Part shown: positions 51,001 through 63,698 of the stretch, piece after piece
Position numbering within the stretch: position 1 is the first letter of the stretch
Layout of the letters: each line of letters begins with the position of its first letter
Assembly (NCBI GenBank): GCA_003864495.1
Contig: ML133473.1
Location: 615,649-679,648 of the forward strand
Length of the DNA: 64,000 nt
Source: Nemopilema nomurai
Taxonomy: Eukaryota; Cnidaria; Scyphozoa; Rhizostomeae; Rhizostomatidae
Direction of reading: 5' to 3'
Notes under the pieces: model-generated
The model's database searches: none
The model's input: the letters and a program-made list of their open reading frames with translations, nothing else
Told to the model about the DNA's origin: nothing
Translations under genes and position numbers: made by a program

Positions 51001-54000
51001 TCGAAGGTAACACATATCCGTTTACAATATTTCCGATGTTTTCACCTGTTTTCACTCAGTATTAAATTATTTCGCTCACTTGCTCTGTCCTCGAAGTTTT
51101 TCCTTCTTATTATTTCGAATCTAGCAAACGGTTCTTTTAAAAATATCAATGGACAATATGATTTTTTTTGTTCTTCGTTACCCGTGCAAATGATCCACGT
51201 TAAAAGAATATTTGTATGATTATGAATTCCGTTTCTCCACAAGATAACTAAATCACATTCGAGATTCGACTTACAGGATTCATGATCCGTTGTTACAGTC
51301 CAAAACTTTGAAAGATTTGCGCCATTATTAATCTTTGCCAGGTTAATCCGCTTCCAATCACTAGGTTAATCGCGGGATCGATTAGCATCAATGAACGCAG
51401 ATACATTTTATTTTGATTTATGTTTCATTATGCGACAAACAACGCAAATCTAGATCATCTTTTTTTGGATCTATGACGATTGCGAATGCTATTACGAAAA
51501 TTTTGAATCCGTTCTTTAGCTAATCATGCTCTCTGAAGGTTATAGAAGAGATTTGTCAAGGAGGCAAAATAGCCTCTCAGTGTTGAATGGACTTTCAAGA
51601 AATCACTTCTAGTTTTATACTGCTAAAGGAAATTGCCTTAATTTTTGTTATCGTGATTTTCGTAACGAATCTAGTCATCTGATTGGAATCAATTTAGTTC
51701 CTTCCACAAGAATCACCCAACTATTGCTCACAACGGAACTGACTTAATATTGAAATCCTTTTCTCGACGCACATTTTTTTAATTTGGCACCCAAATGGAG
51801 GTGACGAGGGGCTTGTCATTTCCCGTCATCATCTTCATTTTTACTCATATTTTTACACGCGGCTGATGGTCTTTTTTTATTCTTCGTAGCTGGTCAAGAA
51901 GAAGGACCAGGAGATTTCCAAGCTGAGAAGTCACCTCGAGGCTCTAAGTAACGAAAACGAGGAGGCAGTTATGAGCGTGTCGAAGAAATTCAACTCACAG
52001 CTCCTTCAAGTTCAAGAGGAAATCGAAACTATCAGGAAGACGAAAGCTAGGTTTGCAATTCAGCAATTGTACCGATTACGATCTACACTTTTCCTTGCTT
52101 ACCCTAGACTATTGTTACCCGTCATAAGGCTCTTGTTTTAGATATGGGCAAACCTTTTCGTTATCAGATGTATTTGTTCTTAACAGATATTTCTTGAAGT
52201 AGAAACATCTTCATCGCATCGTGTAGCTGGTCTTAAAAGCTGATTAGCAGCGAAAATGCGATGAATATATATACCATGTTTGAGTCTTATCATCTTTTGT
52301 TTCTTTTTTCGAAGTTGCTTTGAAACATTATCACTTGGATTTGCGAATTGCGTTCCTTGTGGAATTTAATCTTTGTAGAAGGAATTTTTTTAAACAATAC
52401 ACTAGACTTATGTGAATGGCTTTGAAAAGACTTTGCGTTGTTGCATCAAGCCAGTGAGGATTAGCATTTGATTTCGATTTATAAGCATTTGATTTCGTTT
52501 TATTAGCATTGATTTCCTTTGATTAGCATTGACTTCACTTGATTTGCAATTAACTTCATGAGATTCGATCAATTGCTCAACCCGATTCTTTACTGTTGAT
52601 TTCTTCTGATTTTCGTTGCTTCTGAACATTGAAGATTCCTCTCGATAAAAGATGACCTTTAGGTCTCAGTTGAGTGTTAATTTGGTGTTCTTTGTAACCT
52701 AGAGTTGAGAAAGAGAAGACACAACTTGCTTGTGAATGCGATGAGCTTGCCACCAAGGTTGAAGATGCAAACAGGGGCAAGGTTTGTGTGCTGGCAAGGC
52801 TTGTCTTCCTTATACTGGAAATTTTTGTCTTCCTTATACTGGCAGTTTTTGTCTTCCTTATACTGGCAATTTTTGTCTTTCTTATACTGGCAATTTTTGT
52901 CTTCCTTATACTGGCAATTTTTGTCTTCCTTATACTGGCAATTTTTGTCTTCCTTATACTGGCAATTTTTGTCTTTCTTATACTGGCAATTTTTGTCTTC
53001 CTTATACTGGCAATTTTTGTCTTCCTTATACTGGCAATTTTTGTCTTCCTTATACTGGCAATTTTTGTCTTCCTTATACTGGCAATTTTTGTCTTCCTTA
53101 TACTGGCAATTTTTGTCTTCCTTATACTGGCAATTTTTGTCTTCCTTATACTGGCAATTTTTGTCTTCCTTATACTGGCAATTGATGTAGGATCTTAACC
53201 AGTATGTTTATTTATTAATACCGTAAGGACAACTCTCCTTACAGCAACAAGCAGAGAAGGCTATTGGTAACCTTGAGGACCAGATCGGAGACCTCAGATC
53301 TCAAGTATGTTATTGATATTTTTGGTAGCGTCCTTAATTTTTTCAATGCTAAATTGTGGTATAATTGCATCAGATTTTTAATTGTGAAATTATTGCATCA
53401 ATAGAATGAATATTTATATAGATTTAGTCCCTGCAAAAAAGCAACTCCTTCAAGACCTTTTGAATGACTTCCACTTTTTCATCTTTCTGTTCCTATCCCA
53501 TCTTCGAAATTTTTTATTCATATCGACACATTAGTCATATGTGTTCAGCAGTTCTGAAAGCTAGAATGTTTTAGTTACATATCCATCATTTTTGGTAGAG
53601 GGAGGGGGGGGGGGGGTACTCACCTATTTCTAGGCCGTGGAGCGAACATTTACTTAAAGTTATTCGATGTAATCTTGGCAAGCATTTTGCCTTGATGTCC
53701 ATAAGCTTTGGCCTAGTTATTTTCTTTCTAATATTAAAAATCAAACTAAAATATAACTACCTCCTTTTCTCAGGCTATTGCTGAATCAATTTACTTTCAC
53801 GCTTTCATTTAGCTCATATCGCTTGAAGACCGAGCCAGAGAAAGTGAAAATGCAAAGAACAAGCTGGCCCAGGATAAGAACAACCTAAAACGTGACGTTG
53901 AAACCTTGGAACAGAAGCTCTCTTCCTCGAATATTATGCTGAAAACGGCCGAAGATAAGTGGCACGAGGCACAAAGTCAGTACGACCTCGAATTAAAGGT

Positions 54001-57000
54001 ATTTTGAATGATCAAATTTGAAACACGGATCAATATTGTCCCTGGATACAGCTGCTTGGCTTTTATTTAGTTGTCACATCTGTAAAGGTGCCTCATCTTT
54101 AGACGGGAGCTTATAGCAAAGATCATTGCAAACTATCTGTCGTATAGTTCAATTTATGAGCGAGAAATTGTTGCCTCTGAGACCTCATATATCACTGGCT
54201 ATTCGATTGGATATTTAGAGGGACTTTCTTTTTCATGATGAATTCATTCTTAACAGAAACAAAATGTGAATGTTCTCAATAAATGAATGATAAATATCAG
54301 ACGCTATTTCATCGATAATGAATCTCTATTCCCTTCTTTGCAGGCAAAGCAAGATGCCCAGAGTAAAGTGAATGGCCTCTTGTCTGAGAACGATTCACTG
54401 CAAGACATGCTGGATCAGGAACAAGGGGAGAAGAGTGCGTTGCAAGACAAGTTGCTGAAAGCGAATGCGGAGGCGGCTCAGTGGAGGAGCAAATACGAGA
54501 GAGATGCTTTGCCGCAGATTGAGGACCTTGAGGAGGCCAAGTAAGTTTCTAGAAGAAAGGAAGACGAAATTTCACACTAAGGAATAGTGGAAATAGTCCT
54601 TTCATTTTTAAGAATGTTTACGTCCGACGCTCGTCAGAGTATGCAATTGTCGAGAAATGATCAAAAACTTACAAAATAAGTAGCCAGTAAGATGATGGGA
54701 TTTAGATCTATAGAAGTTCTGGAAATTAGTAAGGCATTGCACCATATTTTTAATGGGCATATATGTAATTAACTAGAAGAAACGTGCTCTCCTTGCAAGG
54801 TTTTTAGATTATATACATAAAAGCTGTATATGTCGCTTAGATTCTGAATGTAAGTACGATGACAAGATAGTGAAGGTCAATATACCTGTGCCTCAAGAGA
54901 GGAAAAAGAGTTCCTTGGCATTAGAATATGCGGAATCAAAATCGTAATTGCATATTAATCTTTTCTAAAGGTGAAGCACTGAACAACGTCTGTTAGTGTG
55001 AAAAAAGGGGCTGTAATATAATACGAGTGACAACTGCTTCTCTAGAAGATTGTGGTTAGGTCGAAATTTTGTTTGTACATTTATTTCAATGGTTTTATGG
55101 TTGCTTAACTTTGTAGGAAGAAAGGCATCCTGAAATGCCAAGGGCTTGAAGAATCACTGACAGCAAGCCAATCAAAAGCAAGCAATCTTGAGAAAGTGAA
55201 GAACAGATTAAACGGAGAAGTGGATAACTTAAGTGCCAACCTTGAAGATGTAAGTGAATTGCTCTACCAGGAAATGCTCTAATCTTCTTTTGGTTGTTTT
55301 TAAAGCATCTCTTCACTAGGCCGATCCAACGAGTTTTAAAATGAATGTATAGGCCTGATTTCGATAGTTATAGAATGGGATAGCTGACATGGAGAAAAAC
55401 CGATCGAATAAATAGGAGTATTGTTTGTCCTTGTCATCCCTTCAGATCATTTGTTAGTTCAGGAACTTTTAGATTTGTGGCAGTTAGTTGAATGAGGAAC
55501 AAAAGAGTGTGTATATATTAATTACTTCAATGAAGCAAGAATAGATTTCTGCACGACAGTTCTACTTTATGAAAAACAAAACATTTTAAGTAAAGTAACA
55601 GTCACTTTGTTTGTGAAGTAAATAGAAGATCAGCTCAAAAGCGTATCAGCAACGAAGGTCGATAATAAGTTTTTTAATCTCACTTTCTGATTGCCTGCTG
55701 TTCATTTTATTCTTGATGTTTTCATGAACTTATGACCCACCCATTCTGTGATAGGTTCAAGGACAACTCTCCGGCTACGAAAACAAGCTTAGAAAAGCAG
55801 AAGCTGCTGCCGCTGACTGGAAACAGAGATTCGATCACGCCGAAACAGAGCTTGCAAGCACCAGCGATCAGTTGAAATCACTCGCATCACAGGTAAAGTG
55901 ATTCTTCATTGCACGCTTCATGACATATCTGCAGGTACGTTAATTGGTATCGATTATTTGAAATCACTCGCATCACAGGTAAAGTGATTCTGCCAGCTTG
56001 CAACCATCTGCATGTATGTTAATTGGTGTCGAAACATGTCCTGCTGATAGGATAAATTCGTTTTATAGTTGTTGCTTGAATTTTAAGCTTTTGAAGTATA
56101 AAATTCTTCATCTAACATTAAAACTCATGCAATGTGAACAATTCGTTGCCATGCTTCATGCAGAGAATGAACAAGCATCCAGATAGGCTGCAAAGGTTCA
56201 AGTACAAGAATGCTTTGAACATTTTACGAGTGGAAGGATAGTTTAGTCCTCAGTTTAACCATCTTTTATGAATTTTCATTTTTACTCTGAGGTTAGGCTT
56301 GACATTGGTTATTGTCTAGAAGATATTTTCATTTTGGCCTGCTATTTTCGATTCAGACCTAGATAGACATTTTTATTTATTCTTTTTTCATCGTGCATAC
56401 CTTATGATATCAACATTCATTGCTCCTGTCATCCTTTTCTGATAACATTTTCAATGACTTTATTTCAAATGATTTTATCAAAATATTTCATTATTGCCTA
56501 TGATATTTGTTCGAGTATTCGAAGAACAATTATGCAAACTGTTTTTAAATTTGAGTATTATTAGATCGATTAATAGAAATCAAAATGATAGAAGCTTGGG
56601 TTACCGGATAATTGAATATTGGATAATGGAAGGTGCACTGTAGGTGGCTTTTCTGAGAGTTGATCCCTTTAAGTCGGAATGAAAATACTTGTTTTTGTTG
56701 TATCTCATCCGGCAGCAGTTTTTGTTGGCCTGAAATATGAATATTTTCCAATTTGATCCTAGGTTCAAAAATGGAAGAAACAATGCGAGGAGACTGCAGA
56801 CCGTCTTGTAAATTCCGAAAGAACAAGCAAAGCTGTCCAAGGTAAGCAATGCTAAATTTTGATCGATGATCGTGATGATCGTGTGAATTCCATTCCTAGC
56901 ATATGGCATTCTCGCATTGAAAGTAAATGTCAGTCTTTACACCAATATTACTGCATATAATGAACGCCCCACTGACCTAAGATGATATGATCTGCTCCCA

Positions 57001-60000
57001 TGAAGAGGAAGTACTATGCTCAAGCTTCTTCTCTTTCCAGTATTTTGAAGGCCGGCATCAATTTGTTCGATGAAAATAAAGCAATTTTGTCTTTAATGAG
57101 TGATCACTGTTAAGTCAATGTAGAATGCTATAATAGGCTACTACGCATTATAAGCATAGTGCATGCAGTATTCAAGTTTTACATGGTGCATTTTCTTACA
57201 GAGGAACTTCGAGCAACGACCCAGCTACTGACCGACTCACAGAAGAGTGCCTTGGACCTAGAGAAAGCAAAGCGAAAGGCCGAGTCAGAAAGAGACGATA
57301 CGTACAACGCCCTCGAGGTTTGGATACCTTTTTATAGAGGCAATTAGCTGCGCGTTTTGTATGTGATTCTTCGCATAATTAGCTTGTATTATTTGGAGCA
57401 GGACAATTTTCACCCTCATGCAATCTCAGGCAGACAAAAATTCCAAAAGTGCGAAGAACTTTGCCTTATGCTCGGAATCATGATAAATAGCAATCGTCAT
57501 TAATGCGTGTTTTATTCTGCACAATTAAATAATTGATAAAGGGTTATTTTAATGGCTCTTGAAATAGAGCTAAGGGAAGTTTTTTCTTTTAATATCCACA
57601 CAGTTTTCGTCGATGTAAAATCTCAAGGTTTTCGACAACAATATTGCAAAGTTTATTGAAAGGGAAGGGGCTCAGTAACTATGTGTTGGGTTTGGTATTG
57701 ACAAATGGGTCATTTTCATCTACTTTTTTAAACGGTGGCCTCTTTATTGGCCAAATCAGTGTAACAAAGTACTAATAATCTAGATACTAAACATTTGGAT
57801 CTATGGGATGGAACTTCGTGCCATTTAAAGCGGGTTCTTACTTTATAGGACGCAGAGCTGTCAGTTGAATCGGAGAAGCAGAGAGTTGTTGCTGCTGTTG
57901 GTGAGCTGAATGTTACCAGGCAACAGATAGAGAAGCGTCTGGCTGAGAAGGAGGAGGAAACAGAACTGGTCAGGTGCGTTGGTGACCTATTGATCCATAT
58001 ACAATCATTTGCAGTAATTGATCTATGTACCATGCCCGTTATATTGGCATCTAGTTCAACATGGCAGTCTTTGTAATATGAGGCGTGCGATCGCTGAAGA
58101 TTTTCAAAGCAGCGGTAACGCAAAGTCGCCAAATTAGGTCTCCTTAAAAGCAGCACCCAGTTCTTGACAACAGGTATGAGAAACAACCGATAAAAAGCGG
58201 TTCGCATCGCACGCCATCGCACGCACAAAGTAATCAAGGCGTGCGAAATGCCGCACGTGGCCTATTTTCATATTACAAAGACTGTGACATGGCTGACCGT
58301 CCTTTCCGAAGGGAAATATCTTCTTCTAAGTTCCTCTTTGTTAGCAAATAATAATGGTGGAACATCAACAATCAGCCGCGCGGAATTTAACCTTCTTCGT
58401 TTTTTCTCTCCCTTTGCTTTGTTTTGGTGGAAGGTACTGTGGCGTCAGTAGTCGTATGATATTTTGTTCCCTGTTATCTTCTAGAGTATGCTAGGTACCA
58501 AAGCCATTGTGCAACCAGCCTGCCAATGAAGCTTGTTTTCTGCCATACTTAGTTTGGCATTTCATCGGTCGTGCTTTTATTCTAACCTTCCAAACCTCAG
58601 TTACAGTTGCCCCTAAAAGCCAAATTGTTTCTTTTTTGACAGGAAGGGACTTCAGCGTCAAATTGAAGGCATCCAGGCCTCTCTTGAAGCTGAAACGAAG
58701 AATAAGAATGAGCAGATCAGGCTGAAGAGAAAACTGGAAACAGAGGTCTCAGAGTTGGAAGGACAATTGGAGAATACGGAAAGGGTGAATAGAAGTTCAG
58801 ACATTTTAGAAGAAATGAAAAAATTAGATTTTCATTGATGGCTGATCAGTTTTTTGTATCATATCCACCGTGTCATCTTTAACTCGTTATTTGCAGTTTT
58901 TCAAAACCAGCTATCTCATTGTAGGTGATTCTATGATTTATTAAAATTATAACCTTTTTTTTTGCTACTATATTCAGCTTATGTCTGTTTACCCTATCCA
59001 ACGTCCTACGCGTACAATGCTGTCCCTTGTTTAACATCAGGAAATGTACGAAGTGAGTTTGAAATTTTTTTTTCTAGGCGAACCAAGAATTTGTAAAGAC
59101 AAACAAGAGACTGGAACAACATATCAAGGTGGGTAAAGTTGGTTTAGTTTTGCGTTTTATTGTGATGTCGGATCACCCGTTCAGTTCCATAATATGCCTA
59201 GGCTTCAGTTTAGTTATTCAGTAACGTATTTTTTTTCTAATTAACCGATCGTGCCTCTAATTTTGTGGTGCATGGTAAATGTACATTGTGATCTGTCTCG
59301 CTCATGTTCTGCCTCGTTTACAACCATCTTGTAGTTTAGAAAAATTGTTTCTTTTCCATTTCACGCTTTCACTTGCTGAATTAAAGTCTTGGTCAACATC
59401 ACCTCCCTTTCTATCCGGCCCAACATGAAGTATGATCCCTTACGATGCAAAATGTCACTTGATTTAAAATGAGTCAATGGTCTCTTCGCAGGAGCTTTCA
59501 ACATCCGTCGATGAGGAACACAACGCACGCAACATAGCAGAAGCGGCTGCGGAGCGCGCAAACCGCAAGATCAAGGAGCTCAATATTGAAATCGCCGACC
59601 TCAAGAACTCATTCGAAATGGTACGATGCAATGCAATCAACTTTCACTCGCCGTTCAAATAGTCTTTCATTTATGAATATCACATTTTTCCTATATGGTG
59701 AATCAAATATGGACCCTACAATACCTGCCAAAAGTCCTTGGAACACGTGTTTAGTCTGGTTTTTTGCATTTTCCATTTCTTTGGCACGCCACAAGCTGTT
59801 AATGTCCCCCCTAAAACAATGTTGGTAACAAAGTATAGCATCCAGTTAATCTTGGGGAAAAGTTTTGTGCAAAAATGACGCTTCGCTTAGCAGCAGGACA
59901 ACATTGTTTGTAGGGGGGAAGGGGGATGAATGAACTCGAGTCAAAGAATTGTCGCAAGTGTGCCAACAGTTTTGGCAGGCATTGTACCTTGAAAGAGGTG

Positions 60001-63000
60001 TTATTAAGTAGAAGAGGTGTTTCTTCAACTTGCTCTACTGCTTACAAGCTGCTGTTATATGCAATGTTACTTCTTAGGCCGACAAAGCACGCAGAATTGC
60101 CCAAAGTGAAAGCCAAGAGAATGCCGATCGTGCCAAGGACCTGCAAGAGCAGTCTAACGCTTTGAACCTTGAGAAGCGAAGAATCGAAGGCGACCTTCTC
60201 TCACTTCAGTCTGAACTGAAGGACGTCGAAGATGAGCTGCGGACTGCGGAGGACAGAGCAAGCAAAGCTGATTTAGAGGTAGCACTTTCTAGACAAATAT
60301 TGCTTCCCATTAGTGTAAAGTGAGCCCAGTAAGGATGCCTATGTTCGCTTTCTTTTGCGCGTAGAATTCGGTACTTGTCTACTTTTCAAATGGCTCTAAA
60401 GTTTAAAAGCTTCCTGGGTCATTTCAATTGCTAAATTTAGTTTTTGAACAAGTTTTATCAAATGTTTATGATTTCATCAAATTTATTTAAATTCTATCAA
60501 ATTTATGTATCAAAGACTAGATAAAAAACGACGGTGTATATAATGCTTAATCTATTACGGGTATAGTGGAGTCGAATGAAATCATGCTGTCGCTCTGTTT
60601 GGTTAGCATATTGGGTCGTACTGCTCTTTCTAGATGAATTTTCTAGCGACGGAGGAGAATGGAGCCTTTTCGCCAATAAAATTCTTTTTCAATCATACGA
60701 GATCATGTTTCGTTTAAAATAAAAAAAAAGAGAATTTTTAGAGCTATGCGGTGCTTTGCATCATAGACTGCTAAAGGGGCAGTTGGCTATAGAGGTAGTT
60801 ACCTCCTGAAGTATGAGTGACCTCTCCTCCTGATATATGAGATATTAACTGGTTTCATGGCTAATGATATTTAAGGAAAAGAAATTGTTCTCTTGGAGAA
60901 TGCACTTCTCCGACAGTTTTAAGTGTCTACAGGCTAGGCTTAGTCCAACGAAGAGGCTCTAAATTCATTTCCGTTTAGGCTTACCCAAAAACATGGCATC
61001 ATGGAACTTTTCATGCCCCATGTCTGAATCAAACGAATCTCTCTTTCTTCAAAATGGTAACCGAAAATGGTAACCGTATATGTGGAAAAAGTTTTTACAA
61101 ATGAATCTCACAAAATGTATCCTTTGGCTGATGTGCTTTCGTGTGTGATCCGTATTGTTGACTCGTATGTTTCCTTTCAGATCGTCCGCCTTTCAACTGA
61201 GCTTGCCTCTGCGGAGAAATCACTGTCCTCTGCGGAAAGGAACAAGTTGGAGGCTGAGAGACGCGTTTCTGAACTGGAGGCACAGATCGAAGAGCTCGAA
61301 GCCATGGGTGGGCGGTACCTTAAAAACCAAATCAGGAAACTGGAGGCCAAGGTGTGTTATGTGTTGTGTTGACTCGTTGAATTGAGGCTCTCTTTAAACG
61401 CTGTTGCAACATGAATTTGCTAGCTATGTCCGTACTGTCAGGGAAGAGAAAATTTTGTAGTGTCGACTAATTCAGCGCGTAGCTTTATTGACAGTGGTTC
61501 CTGGCATGCCATTTGTGTCATGTTTGCTTATGTATCTATCAGATTTTGGGTCTGTAAGTTAGAATTCTTTTCTTTGTGAAATAAATCCTATAAGAGTAAT
61601 GCTCACCCATTATGATCTGCTCTTTAAAAGGTCTTAGTACAATGTACTGGCAAAACTGTGTTAAACGCTAACAAGTGGTGCCAATTGAGTTGATACAATA
61701 CTTAAGTTTAGTCACTAGCTTTTCAAATTTCACGCTCCATGTTCTCCATACTGCATTGCTAGCAAGTAACGATAGTTTGTCCATACTTACTGCCTGGCTA
61801 ACTAGCTTCAAAATTTTGCAGATTGCACAAGTCGAGGCAGAACTGAGCACAGAAGTGAAGAAGAATAGCGAGTTAGCCGGGAGATGCGCCAAGTCAGAAA
61901 AGCGCGCCAAGGAAATGGCCTACCAACTCGATGAAGAAATGAAGAATGTTAGCATTCTGCAGGATCAAGTGATGGCGTTGAATTCCAAAGTCAAGAAACT
62001 GAGAGAGGGTCTTGGAGATGCGGTAAGCCGAGCATTCTCTAATTGATTTTGCATCACGCTTAAGATAACTTTCAATGTCTAGAAAGGTTGACATCTTTTC
62101 TATTTTATTGTATAAATGTCTTGTTTATAATGTTGGGCTCCAATCATATATTCGCGAGACGAAGCGGAGGTATGAGCCGCAGAGTATGCAAACGTTGGGA
62201 AATGACCAAATGCTGTTAGAGTGAATAGCGAGTTAAGGTTTGATAACACTACAGGATTGTGAGAAGGACACGTGATCGGTTGTCCAACGACAAATCATGC
62301 CCATGAAGTATTTTATCGATGATATATTAAATTTTCGTTCCGAACTTTTATTTACTTGCTGTCAACAAAGTAGGTTATGATGCAATGCTCGTGGAGACTG
62401 TGAAGAAAGTTATTTTGTTCTAAATGCCAAAACATCGTGTTATTACGACATAACACTCAGGTAGTATTATAGCCTGGCACGGACACTTAATTGTGAATAC
62501 AATGCAAACGTCAAAAGTTAACAGGATTAAGTTCTTTTTTTTTTGCACCCAAGGTAAATTTAATAGATTGTACCTTGTTTTCTCAGTGTTTCTCTAGTAA
62601 GTTTTTCTGAACTTTTTCTTTATAAGTTATCAATCATGAATTATAACAAGAAAAGAAGGAAGCAATGCGGAGTTTTGTTATGTAAAGCTTATAAAATAGC
62701 TATAAAATAACCTAATAAGTTATTTTTCGCAAATTGGGGTGTACTTTGTAACCAAATTATAACCCAGCTGAAAAAGTTTCCAACAAATGACGATGCAAAT
62801 GTAGAAAGCCCCTTAGATGTTCAGAACCCTTACTGGCAACCTTTTTCATAATTGGACAATTTTCAAAATAAGCTATTTATACAGTAACGTAAAGCGGTTG
62901 TGGAAAGTATTCAGACAATGCATGGAGCTGTATGAAACAAGTTCTTTACTTTGAAAAATGTTCTATGACCTGCATAGAACTTTGTAGGATTTTTACTTGT

Positions 63001-63165
63001 GATTTATCATTGGTTTATTTGACAACTATCTTCCAGGAAGGGCAAGCTGCAGCAGCAACCGCAAAGTACCGAAAGGCCCAGGCGGAAGTTGAGGATGCGG
63101 AGGACCGGGCACTGCGCGCCGAGCGAGCTCTCATGGGACGCGCGCGAGGGAAGGCCGGCAAATGA
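45004..63165 (+). CDS. headless myosin rod paralogue (whole gene, 20 coding exons)
   Basis: Exons: 45004-45066, 46889-46945, 50250-50333, 51890-52050, 52703-52781, 53245-53304, 53813-53998, 54344-54540, 55117-55249, 55755-55892, 56763-56841, 57202-57317, 57849-57973, 58643-58784, 59078-59128, 59492-59620, 60078-60278, 61181-61351, 61822-62022, 63037-63165. Joined they give 2502 nt, an 833-aa coiled coil with no motor, IQ motif or catalytic residue. From exon 2 on it aligns with exons 25-39 of the upstream myosin: lengths of 57, 79, 60, 133, 138, 79, 201, 171 and 201 nt are identical, and 186+197, 116+125 and 142+51+129 equal the upstream 383, 241 and 322. The last exon keeps the assembly signature (KYRKAQAEVEDAEDRA). 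By analogy with catchin/myorod it likely co-assembles into thick filaments; that is inference. Confidence 0.85.
46946..50249 (+). other. large intron of the rod-only gene
   Basis: 3.3 kb between exons 2 and 3. No extra coiled-coil exon, repeat with clear ends or nested gene was recognised. Confidence 0.5.
52801..53184 (+). repeat. 24-bp minisatellite, 16 copies, in an intron of the rod-only gene
   Basis: The unit is gtcttccttatactggcaattttt. Copies 4 and 8 carry the same tctttc variant, hinting at amplification of a four-unit block. It begins about 20 nt after the exon 5 donor and is open in all three forward frames because the unit is a multiple of three and lacks stop codons on this strand. 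Confidence 0.95.
55872..56034 (+). repeat. tandem duplication (86-bp period) of an exon end and its donor site
   Basis: 34 nt covering the last 21 nt of exon 10 plus 13 nt of intron (ttgaaatcactcgcatcacag / gtaaagtgattct) recur exactly 86 nt downstream; the following sequence (tctgca.gta.gttaattggt.tcga) is also repeated with a few changes. The second donor would add 86 nt and an immediate in-frame TGA. Confidence 0.85.
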
Positions 63166-63175
63166 ACAGACCAAC

Positions 63176-63698
63176 GTGAGTGCGCATTACATTACAAAGG
63201 CACTGAGTTGAATTGAATCAAGGCTGGTTGTTGGCCTCGTTAGAAAGCACGGTCACGATTGGATTCGAGGCTTAAATGTGCGAACCAAGCATTACCTGGG
63301 CCATCTGTTGTTGATGTTGTCAGGCGGAGAAGATCCAGAAATGAATTATCAACATGCAATTTTAATAAAATATATGTGTTTGAAATTACTTTTTTTAACG
63401 TTTTTAGTGTGAAGCTTCGCTGCATATGAATTACCTTTGAAATATTATCATGCGAGATTGTCTATAGCCTGCATCACAAATGTCACGATGCGGAGGAGCG
63501 AGATTCCAAGATGGCATGCAGTGACCGTCTCTTACGTAAACACACTTCTGAACACAAACCTTGAATTGGCCTTTTTGATTCAAAACCTTTTGCTTTCTTT
63601 TCTGATCCAAACGCATAACTAAATTATGAAGACTATTTATATATAATGACATCTTTTTTCCGTGAACCTTAACCAATTTTCTTTATATTTTCTTGCAG
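63176..63698 (+). other. possible 3' UTR intron of the rod-only gene
   Basis: A consensus donor (aac/gtgagt) 10 nt after the TGA and a strong acceptor (tattttcttgcag) at 63698 suggest a terminal non-coding exon from 63699. No AATAAA was seen before the window ends. Confidence 0.4.

Noticed and set aside
52705..53198. Overlapping 133-161 codon ORFs in all three forward frames
   Set aside because: Produced by the 24-bp stop-free minisatellite; only the first 79 nt (52703-52781) are a real exon.
57728..58237. 169-codon minus-strand ORF
   Set aside because: Overlaps rod-gene exon 57849-57973 in antisense and continues through its introns; no motif recognised.
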